A stretch of 64,000 nt of DNA, taken from contig NC_090322.1 of assembly GCF_040869045.1 (NCBI RefSeq), forward strand, positions 275,988,662 through 276,052,661. The letters run 5' to 3'. Source of the stretch: Eurosta solidaginis (taxonomy: Eukaryota; Arthropoda; Insecta; Diptera; Tephritidae). Position 1 is the first letter of the stretch. Every line of letters begins with the position of its first letter. The notes below the pieces were generated by a model. It did no database searches. It was not told the origin of the DNA and was given only the letters and a program-made list of their open reading frames with translations. Below are positions 12,852 to 24,578 of the stretch, one piece after another. A program made the translations under genes and the position numbers.

Positions 12852-13140
12852 AACTGCCATGGTGTAGTGATAGTGTGCCGTCTAGCACACCGAGGGTCCT
12901 AGTTTCAAGGCCCGGTAACAGAAACATCGACATTCTCTAGAAAAAGCTTTTCTCAGCGGGTTCGGCAGTCGTCGATGGTTTTCGCAATCACTCCGAGTGA
13001 TTTTCTGCCATAAAAACTTCACAGTGCAAATTCATCTGCCTTTTAGCTGCCGTTCGCCAATTTGTAGGAAAAGTTCAATGACCATGAAGCAAATTAGAAG
13101 AGAAGCTCCGTTAGAGTCCCTTCGTAGGTACATCGCCAAG
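12852..13140 (+). mobile_element. tRNA-derived SINE (family S1), diverged copy
   Basis: The head reads ATGGTGTAGTGATAGTGTGC and has a box-A-like segment. A box-B-like TAGTTTCAAGGCCCGG follows about 45 bp later. Both sit where RNA polymerase III promoter boxes fall in tRNA-derived SINEs. The body shares with the copies at 24.85, 46.63 and 62.52 kb the sequences TTTCTGCCAT, ATTCATCTGCCTT, GCCGTTCG, CCAATTTGTAGG and AGAAGAGAAGCTC. It is non-coding and this copy is clearly diverged. The 3' end is followed by a T-run at about 13142. Confidence 0.75.
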
Positions 13141-15115
13141 TGTTTTTTTTTTGGTAGCTCAGTTTCACTTCTTTCTCATTTCATTACCTTTTTCTTTTCT
13201 ATTTAACAATTTCCATATCCCTTTAATTCTCTTTCTCTTTGTCCCTAACGAAAGTAAGAGAAATAATTTTACAAAAGTTTTTACACCGTTATGGCATTGC
13301 TTATCTTGTTATTTTTGACATTCATCACCAAGCCTTAAAAATATGTTCGAGAAATAAGTGAAAAAAATATTGGGGCTGTGCGTTTTTGCTTTACAAATAA
13401 AATCATCTCATCTCACAAACAAAAAAAGGCGAAACACCCAATCTGCGATGCCACTTACCAAGGATAATCATGCGTCTGCTTTCACTCGCTCCACCCTTGC
13501 CCCAATTGCCCAACAAGCTCGTGTCCATACCCGTAACTAAATCCAATTTACAGAATTACAGGCATGATTCATAATTCAGTTAATTTCAATGTTTCAGACC
13601 GAACGATTCTCAATGCATTTGCAGCGGCAGCGGCAACAGCGCAAAGTGGGCTTGTCTGCGGGTTGGCCAACGATAAAAAATGGTCACAAATCAAAATTCA
13701 ATGAAATCGGAATTAATAAAATTAAAATTTGAGCAAAAAATAAAATAGAGCATGGAATCATGAAATAAAAATATGCATAACTCACCTTTTGTTTGCGCGA
13801 AATCAAATCCAAAATTTGAGTCAAAGAATTTCAAAGTGAAAATGGATTAGTATGTGGAGGAGTCAGTGGATTCCTGGTATATGTGAATAGGTATCTTTGT
13901 GCATAAAGCCAAGAAAATAGGTATGCTTAAGGGAGAGATTGGCTCAAAACTTGATTAGCTTAAATTGCTTAGTGCAATGAATATCGCTGCAAACGGATAA
14001 TGGGTGCTAGGAAACCCTGCCGATTCTAAATCTGCTTGGAGGATGTTTAAAGCTAAATTTTTAGCCGTAACTTCGGTTAGAGGTAGGTAGTCGATTATCC
14101 GTGTATTAATAAAAAATCGATTTAAATGATTTATTATCGAATCGAACTTCAGTCTTAAAACATAAAACGTAATAAATTTTTCTTTCATCGACTCGTACTT
14201 CCTATATTCTAATCATGTGAACTTCTTTATAAGCAGAAGACAATACCACTTATTAGCTTCAAGTCTTCCCCCGCGCTTGAATACACGCCGTTCCAGCTTT
14301 ATTGAACAAATGCAACGAATATCTTTATTTCTCTCAACCGGACTGGAGCGACCACCGCGTGTGCATTCACATCAACGCTTATAACGAGCCGTTTGGAATT
14401 AATTCAAATCCGCGAGCCTCTTGACCTCATCTGGTGTAGCTTCCACGCCTTGAGCAATGTAGCAGGATAGATACCACCTCCATACCTTCAGTGCTAACAT
14501 CGAACTGTATTAATAAATATAGTGAGTGTTTCCTTTCGTGACTGCATCTCTGACGATGCCCTCGGTCTTCACGTAATAAATCCGATCTGCGCCTGCACTT
14601 GGTCCAGAAGTATTTTCCAACCTCATATCAGAATATTTATGCTCTCACGCTGCAACAGGGTCAGTACGTCCTCCTACATAATAACACAAGGGATCCATCC
14701 TTTGGTTTCGTTTTTACTTTCGCGAAATCTGTGATCTATCCATCATCTCAGATGGTGTGATTCTGTTTTTCAATTCAAGGTTTGGGACCAACTTATCATC
14801 ACTGTACCAATCCGCTGAATTGAAGGATGGTGACAGTTTACTCGGTGCGTCGTGCATCATTCTGATTATAATTCAAAAAGCTTCCCTTCAAAGGACAGCA
14901 CTCTTCGATGGGCATCTGCCCAAAGGAATTGCAGTGGACTATTCGCCGCTCTGTCAAAGATTTTCTTTAGCTTATCAACCTATTCAGCTCTTCTAAGAAT
15001 ATAATCTATTTTTGTTATTATTGCCCTCTCGGTTTTGCTTTACAGCTTTTGAAGTACTTGGTTTCTCGCTTTTGCAATTTACTCGTACGCTCTGCCCTCT
15101 ATGTATATGTTGAGG
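13141..15115. other. Non-coding stretch, no gene recognised
   Basis: 13.15-14.2 kb is AT-rich and featureless. 14.28-15.0 kb is less AT-biased and may be a decayed repeat or pseudogene, but I see no motif in either strand that identifies it. Confidence 0.5.
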
Positions 15116-15232
15116 GATAAGTCCCGTAATTGCTTTGGTGTGGCCAATTTGTGCCAATTAACCCAGGGAAGAAGCCCCTGGTGCCTTGTTGAACGGCCAT
15201 TACCATTTAAACTGTTAAGTGCCACTTAATTG
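15116..15232 (+). mobile_element. LINE family 2, short 3' relic
   Basis: The sequence TTGGTGTGGCCAATTTG, followed by CCTTGTTGAACGGCCATTAC, CATTTAAACTGTTAAG and TGCCACTTAATTG, aligns by eye with the 3' end of the LINE relic at 21.64-21.76 kb (TTGGTGTGACCAATTGACG, CCTTGTTGGACGGCCATAAC, CGTTTAAACGGTTAAG, CGCCAATTAAG). It therefore represents a second, heavily truncated copy of the same family in the same orientation. Only about 115 bp remain. Confidence 0.7.
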
Positions 15233-15234
15233 CC

Positions 15235-18184
15235 GCCAATGCTGCTGGCTTGTTTTCTGATCATGGGATTGGGGCGTTTCCGCCGACACCGAGCCGCTAC
15301 TATGAAGCGAAACGTCGTAGATGTAGGCTTCTAGCCATATTCAGGCGTTTTTTAGTACTGTGAAGCTGTCAAATCATTGATCAGATTCCTATCCTAGTAA
15401 GAAAAATTTAAAGATTAAATCTGGGCTGTCTTACTTCATTTTGGGATCTTATTTTTGAATGCAAGTTACCAGTCCAATAAAATCAATTAGCAACTCCAAT
15501 CCGAGTCTTTGATTCATCACAAGCTGGTAAGTACCCTACAGCAAATCGCTCTTGATCGGAACCAGCGGGAAACTATCGAGTTAAGGCACTTTGCTTGTTC
15601 TAGGCCTGTCTCTCGCAGAGCTTTCAACTGATCAAATAATAGTCAAATGACAACAAGATTATTAGGCAAAAAATCAATATCCCCATTTACAATAACAAAA
15701 AAAAAAAAAAAAGTTGGTAAAACTAAAACAAGAATTCAACAACTATTAGGAAGTTTAAGAACAAAAGTTTGGCTGCAAAAATCCAAAAATAATGCGAACT
15801 AAGGCGGCGTACATTTCTTTGTCTTAGTTTGTCGTGAGTTATTTATAGGAAGTGTTAATAGCAGAATCTAGGGGAATACCGTTAGGAGATGGGAGAGTCG
15901 AAGATATGATGGACGACAAACACTCAGCCACCAACGATGTGTGGCGCATAAAAGCTTAGCTACAACAATAAATGTGACCAAGACGATGGCTGCTTCATAG
16001 ATCGAAACGTTATTGCTTTTGCACTTACACACACAAACACACGCACACACATGGACAGTTTGTACTACGTCTTAACTTGAAGAGTAAATCCCGCGGCTGT
16101 TGCTGTTGAGGCGTTTAGCATTTGCGATTTTATTTATTTCATCTAACCTTTTGCTGTTCGATATTTTCCATATTCAAAATGTTACGCTCAAAGTCATAAA
16201 TCATAAAATAGCTGCAGGATATTTAATCATAATTACATAAAAAAAGCGAAGAAGTGAGCAAACTGAATTGAAAGTCACCAAATTCGATTCTATTTGCAAA
16301 ATAGAATAGTCAAAAGTGGTTCATTGCCCAGATGGTTGGTTGAGTCGAAATTGATTCAAGGTTGGCTGTGAGTCGAAGAATAATATTTTATTTCGTTTGT
16401 ATTTGAATGCTGACAGTGGGTTAATGCCTTTTAAGTGGTGGGCGTTAACTGAAGTTTAAGGGCGGATTCGTTGAATTAGTTTCAATATTCCAATTTATTA
16501 TTGAAGTGAAAGTGCAAATTCATTCTGCCATCAATAAACCCAATGGGGTGCATTTGTAATGATTTGGGAGGTCTTTTTTTATACCTAAGGCGAAATTTTT
16601 GCAGCAGTGAAGTCGATTGCCCTTAAAAAGAAAATAAATTTAACATACACATGGCAGTAATTATTATTTGAAATATTTAATGACTGCGCTATCAGACATT
16701 ATTGGTTATTCTTTTATTTTTTGGATCTTCACATAAGTCTTTATTTAAATTTTTTATTTATTTTTTTATATCAAATAAAGTTGGTATTAGGTTGCTATGG
16801 CGAAATCCTAATGATGTCAGTTTCAACCATATTGGTGCCATGAAAAAAGATCAAAGATAAAAGTTTTTTGATGAAGGCTTGAAATATAGAATTAAAATTA
16901 ATTATCGACGAATCCACTTCAAAGGTGTCAAAATTACGCAAAAGACTTGGGCCTGATCAGCTGATTAGTAGAAACACTCAGTTTTTACTTTGATTACACA
17001 GTCAACAAAATCTGAATAATCCAGACTGAGAAATGAGTTAATATTTTTCGAAAAGTAGCTGAATCTAAGTAACGGATCAGCTTTTTTATTTTGGTTCTTA
17101 TTTTTGAAATATTCTCACTTAAAGGTACGAATATCGACTAATCGTCTATCTCGTTTTGCACATAAAAGAAATCAAACTTTTACGTTTCATATTCCAAATG
17201 TGGGGAGTAAAAAAAAATTTTAATTTTATATTAGAGTCCAGAAAAAACTTGCTATTTTTTATCACGAAATTTCCTGTCGCTGGCTCATGGATCTCAATGA
17301 ACTTCCGGTGCCTAGACTCTTCAAAGAGAACTTATTGCTTCTAGTGCTTTCGTCTTCATTGAAATATTGTACGTGATAAATCTTGTCTGTTGGATCAGCT
17401 GTCATTTGAGCCATACTAAGGGCTCTTAAAACAATTATAAAAATAGATAATATTCCGCCACATGGAAGTGAGGCCACCGTTACTGCTCGAAGCGGCCCAG
17501 TTAATGACAAAGGAGGGTACAGCCCTGTAAAATTTTGGCGAAATGGGTCAATCATATTGCGTGAGATGAAATAGTTGTAGATAACAAAGAAGGCAAGGCT
17601 AGATATTAGATGCAAGTCTTACGACATAAAATTAAAAAATTTAATATTTAATCTCGTTGAAAAAAGGAAATATTATAGCCTTATGAAGGACTTGAAGGCC
17701 ATTAGTTTTTGAAATTTCACGGTTATAAAATGTGTCTTGTTGCTGACATGTAGAAAGCGCGGACTCCAGGAAGATACGGTCGAGCATGCATTGTGTTGAT
17801 GTACTTGGCTTACCAATTGATAGCCCTACCTACAAAGAGCAACCCACTGGGCTGTAGATTTGGTCCTAGGAATCGTCTGGTATTTGCCAAGTGAACAGAA
17901 TTGTTCTGTAAAAAAAATCAAGATACTATATTGGGTTAATGTGTTTGGTCAAAAAACAAAAGCCGATAACACTAAGTACAAATTCAGTCTACACGAAGTT
18001 TATGTTGACCGGCCTCAGCCTAGCCTAACCTAGGAGTAGTGGATTTTTGAACTTATGGTACATAGTCTTTCAACTATCTTCAGGCTTTCTGTAGATACAT
18101 ACATAAATGCCCATAAAATCACATTCTCTTTTCCCTTCAGCAAAAAGTATGCCAGCAAAAGAAACTGCAAAAAAAAAACAAAAA
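15235..18184. other. AT-rich non-coding stretch
   Basis: No coding signal. It contains a 16-base A run at 15697-15712 and a (CA)n-like tract near 16020-16050. Otherwise it is AT-rich DNA with frequent stops in all frames. Confidence 0.6.
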
Positions 18185-18198
18185 ATTTTAAATCGATT

Positions 18199-18602
18199 GT
18201 TGTTGTTGTTGTGGTTGTAGCGATAAGGACACTCCCCGAAGGCCTTGGGGAGTGTTATCGAGTTGATGGTCCTTTGCCGGATGCAATCCGGTACGTTCCG
18301 GTACCAAGCCCGACCATCTCGGGAACGATTTGTTATGACCACATGCGACCTTCTAGGCCATCCCGCCCTCCTACCACCCAGAGCCATGAGGAGTTCGGGG
18401 TTGCCAGAGCTTCGGCTGTTAATGGAACAAGATTCGCCGCGGATAGGTGAGGTTAACAATTGGGTTTGGAGAAGCTATGTATTGCGCTGGCAACCTGAAA
18501 GGGCTGCGCTACACAAACCCCTAGAATCCGGTATTTTAGTCGCCTCTTACGAAAAACATACCTACCGCGGTATATTCTAACCCCCTAACCCGCTGGGCAT
18601 GT
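18199..18602 (-). mobile_element. 404-bp retroposon with (CAA)n tail and likely TSD
   Basis: On the minus strand the element ends in a (CAA)n tail (TTG repeats at about 18198-18217 on +). It is flanked by an imperfect 14-bp direct repeat, ATTTTAAATCGATT (18185-18198) and ATTTAAAATCGATT (18603-18616), as expected of a target-site duplication. The body is distinctly GC-richer than its surroundings and overlaps frames on both strands (131 aa and 129 aa) that are not convincing proteins. The tail junction (GCTACAACCACAACAAC) resembles that of LINE family 1 (GCTACAACAACAGCAAC), so it may use that LINE's machinery. I recall similar sequence as an abundant tephritid repeat. Confidence 0.75.
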
Positions 18603-18616
18603 ATTTAAAATCGATT

Positions 18617-20370
18617 CGGCCCTATTTCCGAGCTGCGCACAAAAATGAGACGACGTCACAAGAAATATGCAAAACTTTATATGTTTATACGAAATTACTG
18701 CAATATTTAGAAGGCAACTAAAACTAATATTAGTTGAAAATATTTAGTCGACATGAATATTCCATTTCTTGTCGACATCTTTTTGCTTCCCTTCAATGAG
18801 TTTGCATATTGGGAATGTATACGCAATAAATATTTTTGTATTTGTTGTACTATATTTGAATGTGTTTTTGTGTTTTGAAGAAAATTTGCAAGGTTGTCAA
18901 TGTGCTGTGCATGTGGTTCCAGTCGTTGTTGTTGTTGTTGTTGTTATGGCTCATGGAAAAATCTCCATATGATGATTGTTTTGGCTTTTGCCCTTCGCCA
19001 GTGCACTTGAAACATATTTTCGGTTCGAAAAATATGTTTTACAAGCACTTTTGTCATACATTTCGAAATATTTACGCTGCTAAACGAATGGGCGGCTGGT
19101 TGTCTGTCCGCTTGCCGGTTTGCGATTTACAAACGACCGTGTGGTATACACATACAGACATGAAAATGGAAGAAAGTCAACCACAAATACACATACTCGT
19201 ATATGAGATGGCGATGTGGTAGTATTCTCTTCTGTTAGAACAATGCCAGTTTATAGGCCAGCTTACTGAGTTGCTCAATGGATAAGCTTGCGAGCAAGAT
19301 GACTAACTGCTACAATAAAAATAACAAAAATGCTAAAGAGAACAACAAAAAGCGGTGACACGAGACAAACCTTAAGGAAAAGAATATTCGCTTAACGGTA
19401 TGGGATTCACTCTGCTTGTAGTTGTCAAGTTGGGAGCCAAAGAAGTTGCTTGTCAAAGTTTGCCATGTCAAACAGTTATAACAACAACTACAACAATAAC
19501 AACAAAATTTACATTCAAAACAATTTGCAACTTCTTTAGACAAAAGTCTAAAACAGGAAATTGCTGCTAATTTGGCAGCCATAGAGGTGTGTCCGAATGT
19601 TTTCCCTGCGTAGATGTTCAAAGAGCCAAGGGGATGAAAGTGGACACGCAGACTATGTAAGAGACGCATAAATTATAATTAAATTGTGCGTTTTTATGTA
19701 ACTTTATTTAATTTTTCAAATATATTTGCGCTGAGTTATTGCGACATTTTGTGCGCCATTGCTGTGGTCTTTAATTTTAATTTTCTTCTGCTTTTTTGTT
19801 TGTTTGTTTACTTTTGCCCTTGGGTATTAAGCCAATTAACGTAAAATGCCTAATTAAATGAGTGAGGTAAATTAAAAACAATGAAATGTTAATAAAATAT
19901 GATTATGCTATGGTTATCCAGTGTAAACCGTTAAGTGCTCTACGTGGCTGCTATCACAATTCTTTATTAGAACACAGACACACCCACGCGTACAAATACA
20001 CAAACGAAATAGCCTTTTAGAAAAGTTATGAAATATTTATTGCAGCTTATTTATAAGCTTTTAACCTTGTTTTCACTTACTTTCACACATAGAGAAATTT
20101 TTGTTCTTTTTCTAGAGACGAAGAAGCATCGAAAGCCTCAAAGTCAGTGTGGAACTGAAAAATATCAATATTAAATGATGGCACTAATTCGACGGCTGTA
20201 GAGACCTTGTCCCCAAACAAAGCATATATCTTAACGACTCAGCATATAGCGGTTCTCACCCACTCGTTCGTGTTCTGTTACTCCCTTATTAAATGACGGC
20301 CCATAGCCATGAAAACTAGAACTCAAAAATTTTGCAGTTTTTATAAAAGCATAGGGACTTAGAGATATAC
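18617..20370. other. Non-coding stretch with a (TTG)n microsatellite
   Basis: A (GTT)n tract lies at about 18926-18945. 19.3-19.7 kb has CAA-rich sequence that creates a spurious Cys-rich frame on the minus strand. No gene or mobile element is recognisable. Confidence 0.55.
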
Positions 20371-20474
20371 GCCGCCGATAAACGCCGCCGCCGCCGCCGA
20401 TTGTGACCGTTTTTGGCACGCCGCCGCAGAATGTCAAAAATATTGGCGCGGCGGCGGCGGCGGCGTTCGGCGTG
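20371..20474. repeat. GCC/GGC trinucleotide inverted repeat
   Basis: A GCC-repeat arm (about 20371-20399) faces a GGC-repeat arm (about 20446-20465) across a spacer that itself contains ACGCCGCCGC. The arms can pair for at least 15 bp, giving a very stable hairpin in otherwise AT-rich DNA. It is non-coding on inspection: the overlapping Gly-rich minus-strand frame is a by-product of the repeat. Confidence 0.8.
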
Positions 20475-20784
20475 TTGCTATAGTTTCTATTCGTTTAAGA
20501 CTGTCGAAAATTGGTCGAGTATGGTCGAAAGTGGAATCAACGGATGCGCATCACTGCCAGTTATAAGAAACTAATTGCGAAACTTAAATCTTTCTAACTC
20601 TTCAAAGGTTATTTAAGGCGGTTTCGATGTCAGCTTAACACGGGCTTTGCTTCACCCAATCTACCAAGTTATTAAAACGAAACACAAAAAGAAGAGTTAT
20701 ATAATAAATTTATATGCTCACTTTGCATATTTTTTTCAAAAAATTAATAATGAACAATGAATACCCAAAAAAGGTGCCGAATTT

Positions 20785-20804
20785 AAAAAAAAAAAAAAAA
20801 AAAA
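20785..20804. repeat. Poly(A) run, 20 bases
   Basis: Twenty consecutive A residues. It could mark the 3' end of an unrecognised plus-strand retroposon, but the sequence before it was not matched to any family here. Confidence 0.7.
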
Positions 20805-21120
20805 TATGTTGCTATTGGCTGAAATAATAAGCCAAATCAGTGATGCAAAATCCTTTAGTAGGTTCTAGGGGCATAAACACCCTTTTGAAATAATTCTTAC
20901 CTCATAATTAAGTTGAGGATATATGTACGTATGAGAAGGGTTTGAAAAATCACTTGGGCTTACACTCAAATATCCGTTGTTTATTTGCGAAACTATACAA
21001 TATCGTCTGAAATGCTAATTTTGATCTTCACACTTCATCCTTCAACACCCAAGTCTCCCTGTTTGACATTTCTTAAAGATGGCGGCCCTATCCAAAACTA
21101 GTCTCTTGGAGTGAATCACA

Positions 21121-21773
21121 TTGTTTGTAGCCTACCAACCAAGTTTAAATATCAACTACACGTTACGGCGTCTACGGCTTCTCAACACTAGCAACAACAT
21201 CAGCACTGAAATCCAGCGAAGAATCAATCTTGCCAATAAATGCTACTTTGGACTAGGTAGGCAATTGAAGAGTAAAGTCCTCTCTCGGCGAACGAAAATC
21301 ATACTCTACAAGTCACTTATCGTACCCGTCCTGCTATATGGGGCAGAAGCATGGAGCAGATGAAGCGGCTTTGGGAGTGTTCGAGAGAATAGTTCTTCGA
21401 AAGATTTATGGACCTCTACGCGTTGGCGATGGCGAGTACCGTAGAAGATTTAATGATGAGCTATACGAGCTATACGCAGACATCAACATAGTCCAGCGAA
21501 CTAAAATGCAGTGGCTGCGCTGGATAGGACATGTTATGCGAATGAAAGATGATGCTCCGGCCAAGAAAGTGTTTCTATCGGAACCCGCCTATGGAAGCAG
21601 AGGTAGAGGGCGGCCCCCACTCCATTGGAAGGACCAGGTGGAAAACGATTTAGACTCCCTTGGTGTGACCAATTGACGCCGGTTGGCGGAGCGAAGGAGC
21701 GACTGGCGCGCCTTGTTGGACGGCCATAACCGTTTAAACGGTTAAGCGCCAATTAAGTAAGTAAGTAAGTTAC
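21121..21773 (+). pseudogene. LINE family 2, C-terminal end of endonuclease-RT polyprotein
   Basis: The first open segment contains ISTEIQRRINLANKCYFGL and TKIILYKSLIVPVLLYGAEAW. After a frameshift near 21350 a second segment continues with FERIVLRKIYGP, MQWLRWIGHVMRM and GRGRPPLHWKDQVENDL. These are the standard C-terminal motifs of insect endonuclease-reverse transcriptase polyproteins, after the RT catalytic core, which is missing here. A stop at 21674-21676 replaces what looks like a Trp codon, and the same frame continues to about 21746 (RRLAERRSDWRALLDGHNRL). The element closes with a (TAAG)n tail at 21755-21773. It is 5'-truncated and inactive. Confidence 0.85.
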
Positions 21774-22084
21774 GGCTTCTTTTACAAATGTGAATACGTG
21801 GGCACATATATTTACCAGGTGAGGCTTTGTCCTTCTCAAGAAAACTCTAAGTGGTGAAGCAAAAGCTTTCCCAAGACAGTCGGACTAATGTGTGCTACTA
21901 CCCTAACGTAGTGGACAGTCGAACTGGTTTGAAAACTGAAGCTACGCGGTCATCCACAATGAGCTCTTATATCTTAACGCCGGAAAACCGCAGTTAACAT
22001 GTTATAGTCAGCTGAGCAGTGCTCACAGAGTACATTAATTTTGTTCGCATAACGGTACCCCGTAACGGCATAAACCAATCGAGA

Positions 22085-22506
22085 TAGATATATACTTCTA
22101 TATATAAAAATGATCTAGGCGAAAAAAGAAATTCATTTAGCCACGACCGACCGTCCGTCTGTCCGTAAACACGATAACTTGAGTCAATTTTGAGGTATCT
22201 TAATGAAATTTGGCATGTACATAGGTTCCTGGGCACTCATCTCAGATCGCTATTTAAAATGAACGAAATCGGACTATAACCCCGCCCACTTTTTCAATAA
22301 CGAAAATTTCGAAAAACCGAAAAAGTGCGATAATTCATTACCAAAGACGGATAAAGCGATGAAACTTGGTAGGTGGGTTGACCTTATGACGCAGAATAGA
22401 AATTTAGTAAAATTTTGCACAATGGTCGCGGCACCGCCCACTTTTAAAAGAAGGTAATTTAAAAGTATTGTTCGGTTACACCCGAAATTAGCCTTCCTTA
22501 CTTGTT
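22085..22506 (-). mobile_element. mini-me/DINE-like non-autonomous repeat
   Basis: On the minus strand it starts with ATTTCGGGTGTAACCGAAC, continues with AAAAGTGGGCGGTGCC, and ends near a GGAC/GGTC simple tract (ACGGACAGACGGACGGTC) and a TA-rich run. This is the layout of the fly repeats known as mini-me, which carry two proto-microsatellites. The full-length relative at 31.80-32.82 kb shares all these blocks. It is non-coding. Confidence 0.75.
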
Positions 22507-22889
22507 TCAACTTAAAATCGGTCGACGTTCATTCTAAAATATCGTTTTAATTTAACGAAGACTATTGAAATCAATGTTGTGAACACAAACGTCTGCAAAC
22601 TTTGGTCTACATTTTAAAAATTTTATCCAGGGTCCTTGTAAAATTTTAATTATGTAGAGCCGCCGAGGATTTAACGATTTTAACCCATGAGTTACGTAAT
22701 GACATCCACTTAGACTGTCTATGATTTCCAGGACGGTATCCTTGGCCGAATAGTCACTCCCTAAGGTTTCAAGGTGTTTCTCTGGTGTAGCTGGGCAGCA
22801 TAGCGCGACAAAAACATCCGTTATAAAGCCTTAGAGCTTCTAGAAAAGTGACGTCGGGAAGGTACATATGAGTTCGAAGTCGCAGTCCT

Positions 22890-23335
22890 ATAGCTTCTGT
22901 GCTGGCATAAGGTGTGAGGGTCAGGAGGCGTGGTAGTTACTGGTGGTCGGGATTGCTACTGTTTGCACATCGGGAATTGTAGCTCTTAATCATCGGAATT
23001 GTAGCTCGAAAAAACTGGATGCGCCCTGTCATGAGTATTAATAGACCATTAATAGCAACCGTAAGTCGCATTTGTGCGTGACCGCCAAGGAGCCACAAAT
23101 GATTTACTGAAACCGTGTCGACAAACGAGTATTACTAACTACGCTTTGCCAAGACATACAGACAAAAGTGTGACCATTTTAGGTATTTAAATATTTTTCC
23201 GCAGACGCAGCAATACCAGTCCTTAAGACCGGGGATAGGTTCAGAGCTTCCCTGGAGTAAGTAAACCAAGGACAGTCCCTCCGCAGGGAGATACTCCTAA
23301 CACTTTTTGAAACGATCCGCGAGACTTTGAGGCAA
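22890..23335 (-). mobile_element. LINE family 1, 5'/N-terminal fragment
   Basis: Plus-strand sequence here tracks the 3.6-4.25 kb part of the main LINE copy: TTCTGTGCTGGCA, then GCAAGGAGCCACAAA-like CCAAGGAGCCACAAATGATT, then AGTGTGACC and GCAGAYGCAGCAA. It covers the zinc-finger/2A-like region only, is heavily mutated, and has no open frame. Same orientation as the main copy. Confidence 0.65.
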
Positions 23336-23339
23336 AGAC

Positions 23340-24575
23340 CATGGATCTTTCCGAAATGGCCACAACGTCGATTTCATTAAATACAAAAAAAACACATTTT
23401 TTACTTTTTTATTTTGCTAAACGCGTTAACAAAAAAATAAAATTTCGAAATGTAGAATTTCGAACTACGAAAGCCGATATCAATTTTTTTGGTGGCTAAC
23501 TTCGAAAAACGGAGATAGTACTTTGTCTACTTAAGCCTCAACCTCTACAAAAAAGTGGGTTTGGTCCAATATCCAGCCGGTTGTTGCACAGCTTCAGTTT
23601 TCAGACTAGTTCAATTGTCCTCTACGTTAGGGTAGTAGCACACCCGGTCATTTGTTCGACTGTTTTCGGAAAGCTTTTTCTTCACCACTTTCAGAGTTCT
23701 TGCAAATTCAATATTATTTTAAGCCCTCACATTTACCAATTGGTCTATGTATGTTCAAAAAGTAAAATTCCTCGCTAAACATGGCTGGTAAATGAAAAGT
23801 TGAGGAGCACATCAAACAGAAACCTGAACATAAGTAACTAAGTGCGAAAACATATAAAGCCACATTGCGAACTACATGTCTGAAAAAAGTAAATTCATAT
23901 TAAAAATCCATTAAGAGCGGACACGCCGACGGCTAAGAGTTTACCACAGACTTTTGGTGGACTATTAATGCACAGATAAATGAGAATAACAATCACGCGC
24001 CTTACTAGAGCACGCAAAACCTTATGAGAATAGGTCAAAGTTATAACATTTCGACCTTTTGCTATATGCAAAGCCGCATAGTGAAGACGTTGTCCCCTTC
24101 TACCGTTACATGCAAGGCAGCTGTCAACTGTTGCTTTTAATGTTCTCATCGGTATTTAACTTGGCGAACAAATTCCATTTGCTTAATTAAATGTTATGAA
24201 TGGAATGGGCAGCGAGGATACAGCCGTTACGGCTGAAGATGACCAAAATCGCTTGCTCGAGCTTTATCTATTTAGAGATGAGGGAAGATTCTTGGTATGA
24301 CATAATTGAAAATTATGTTTTAAACGCGTTTCAGAAACGTTCACTACTCAAATTTCGGTGAATTCATATTAACACAAAATTCATTCCCTTTATACATACA
24401 TACATATATGCAACAACAATATTGAGCTTGATAACGGCACAGCAAACGAAATATTGTAGTAGCACAAAAATCTGCTACAATCAGGGATCGTAAACCTATA
24501 CGCCTTATGCATTTTTAAATTCGCTCAGTTATTTTTATTTTCATACGTAAGTCTGTTCGCCTGACTGGTTTATTT
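23340..24575. other. AT-rich non-coding stretch
   Basis: No gene, SINE or LINE similarity that I can see. Short frames up to 84 codons are isolated and lack motifs. Confidence 0.55.
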
Positions 24576-24578
24576 ATA

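Noticed and set aside
12852..12925. Genuine tRNA gene
   Set aside because: The cloverleaf is incomplete and the sequence continues into the S1 SINE body, so it is a tRNA-derived SINE head. The same applies to the heads at 24.85, 37.8, 46.63 and 62.7 kb.
18055..18459. Overlapping open frames of 131 aa (+) and 129 aa (-)
   Set aside because: Both lie mostly within the 404-bp retroposon; its GC-rich composition explains the lack of stops.
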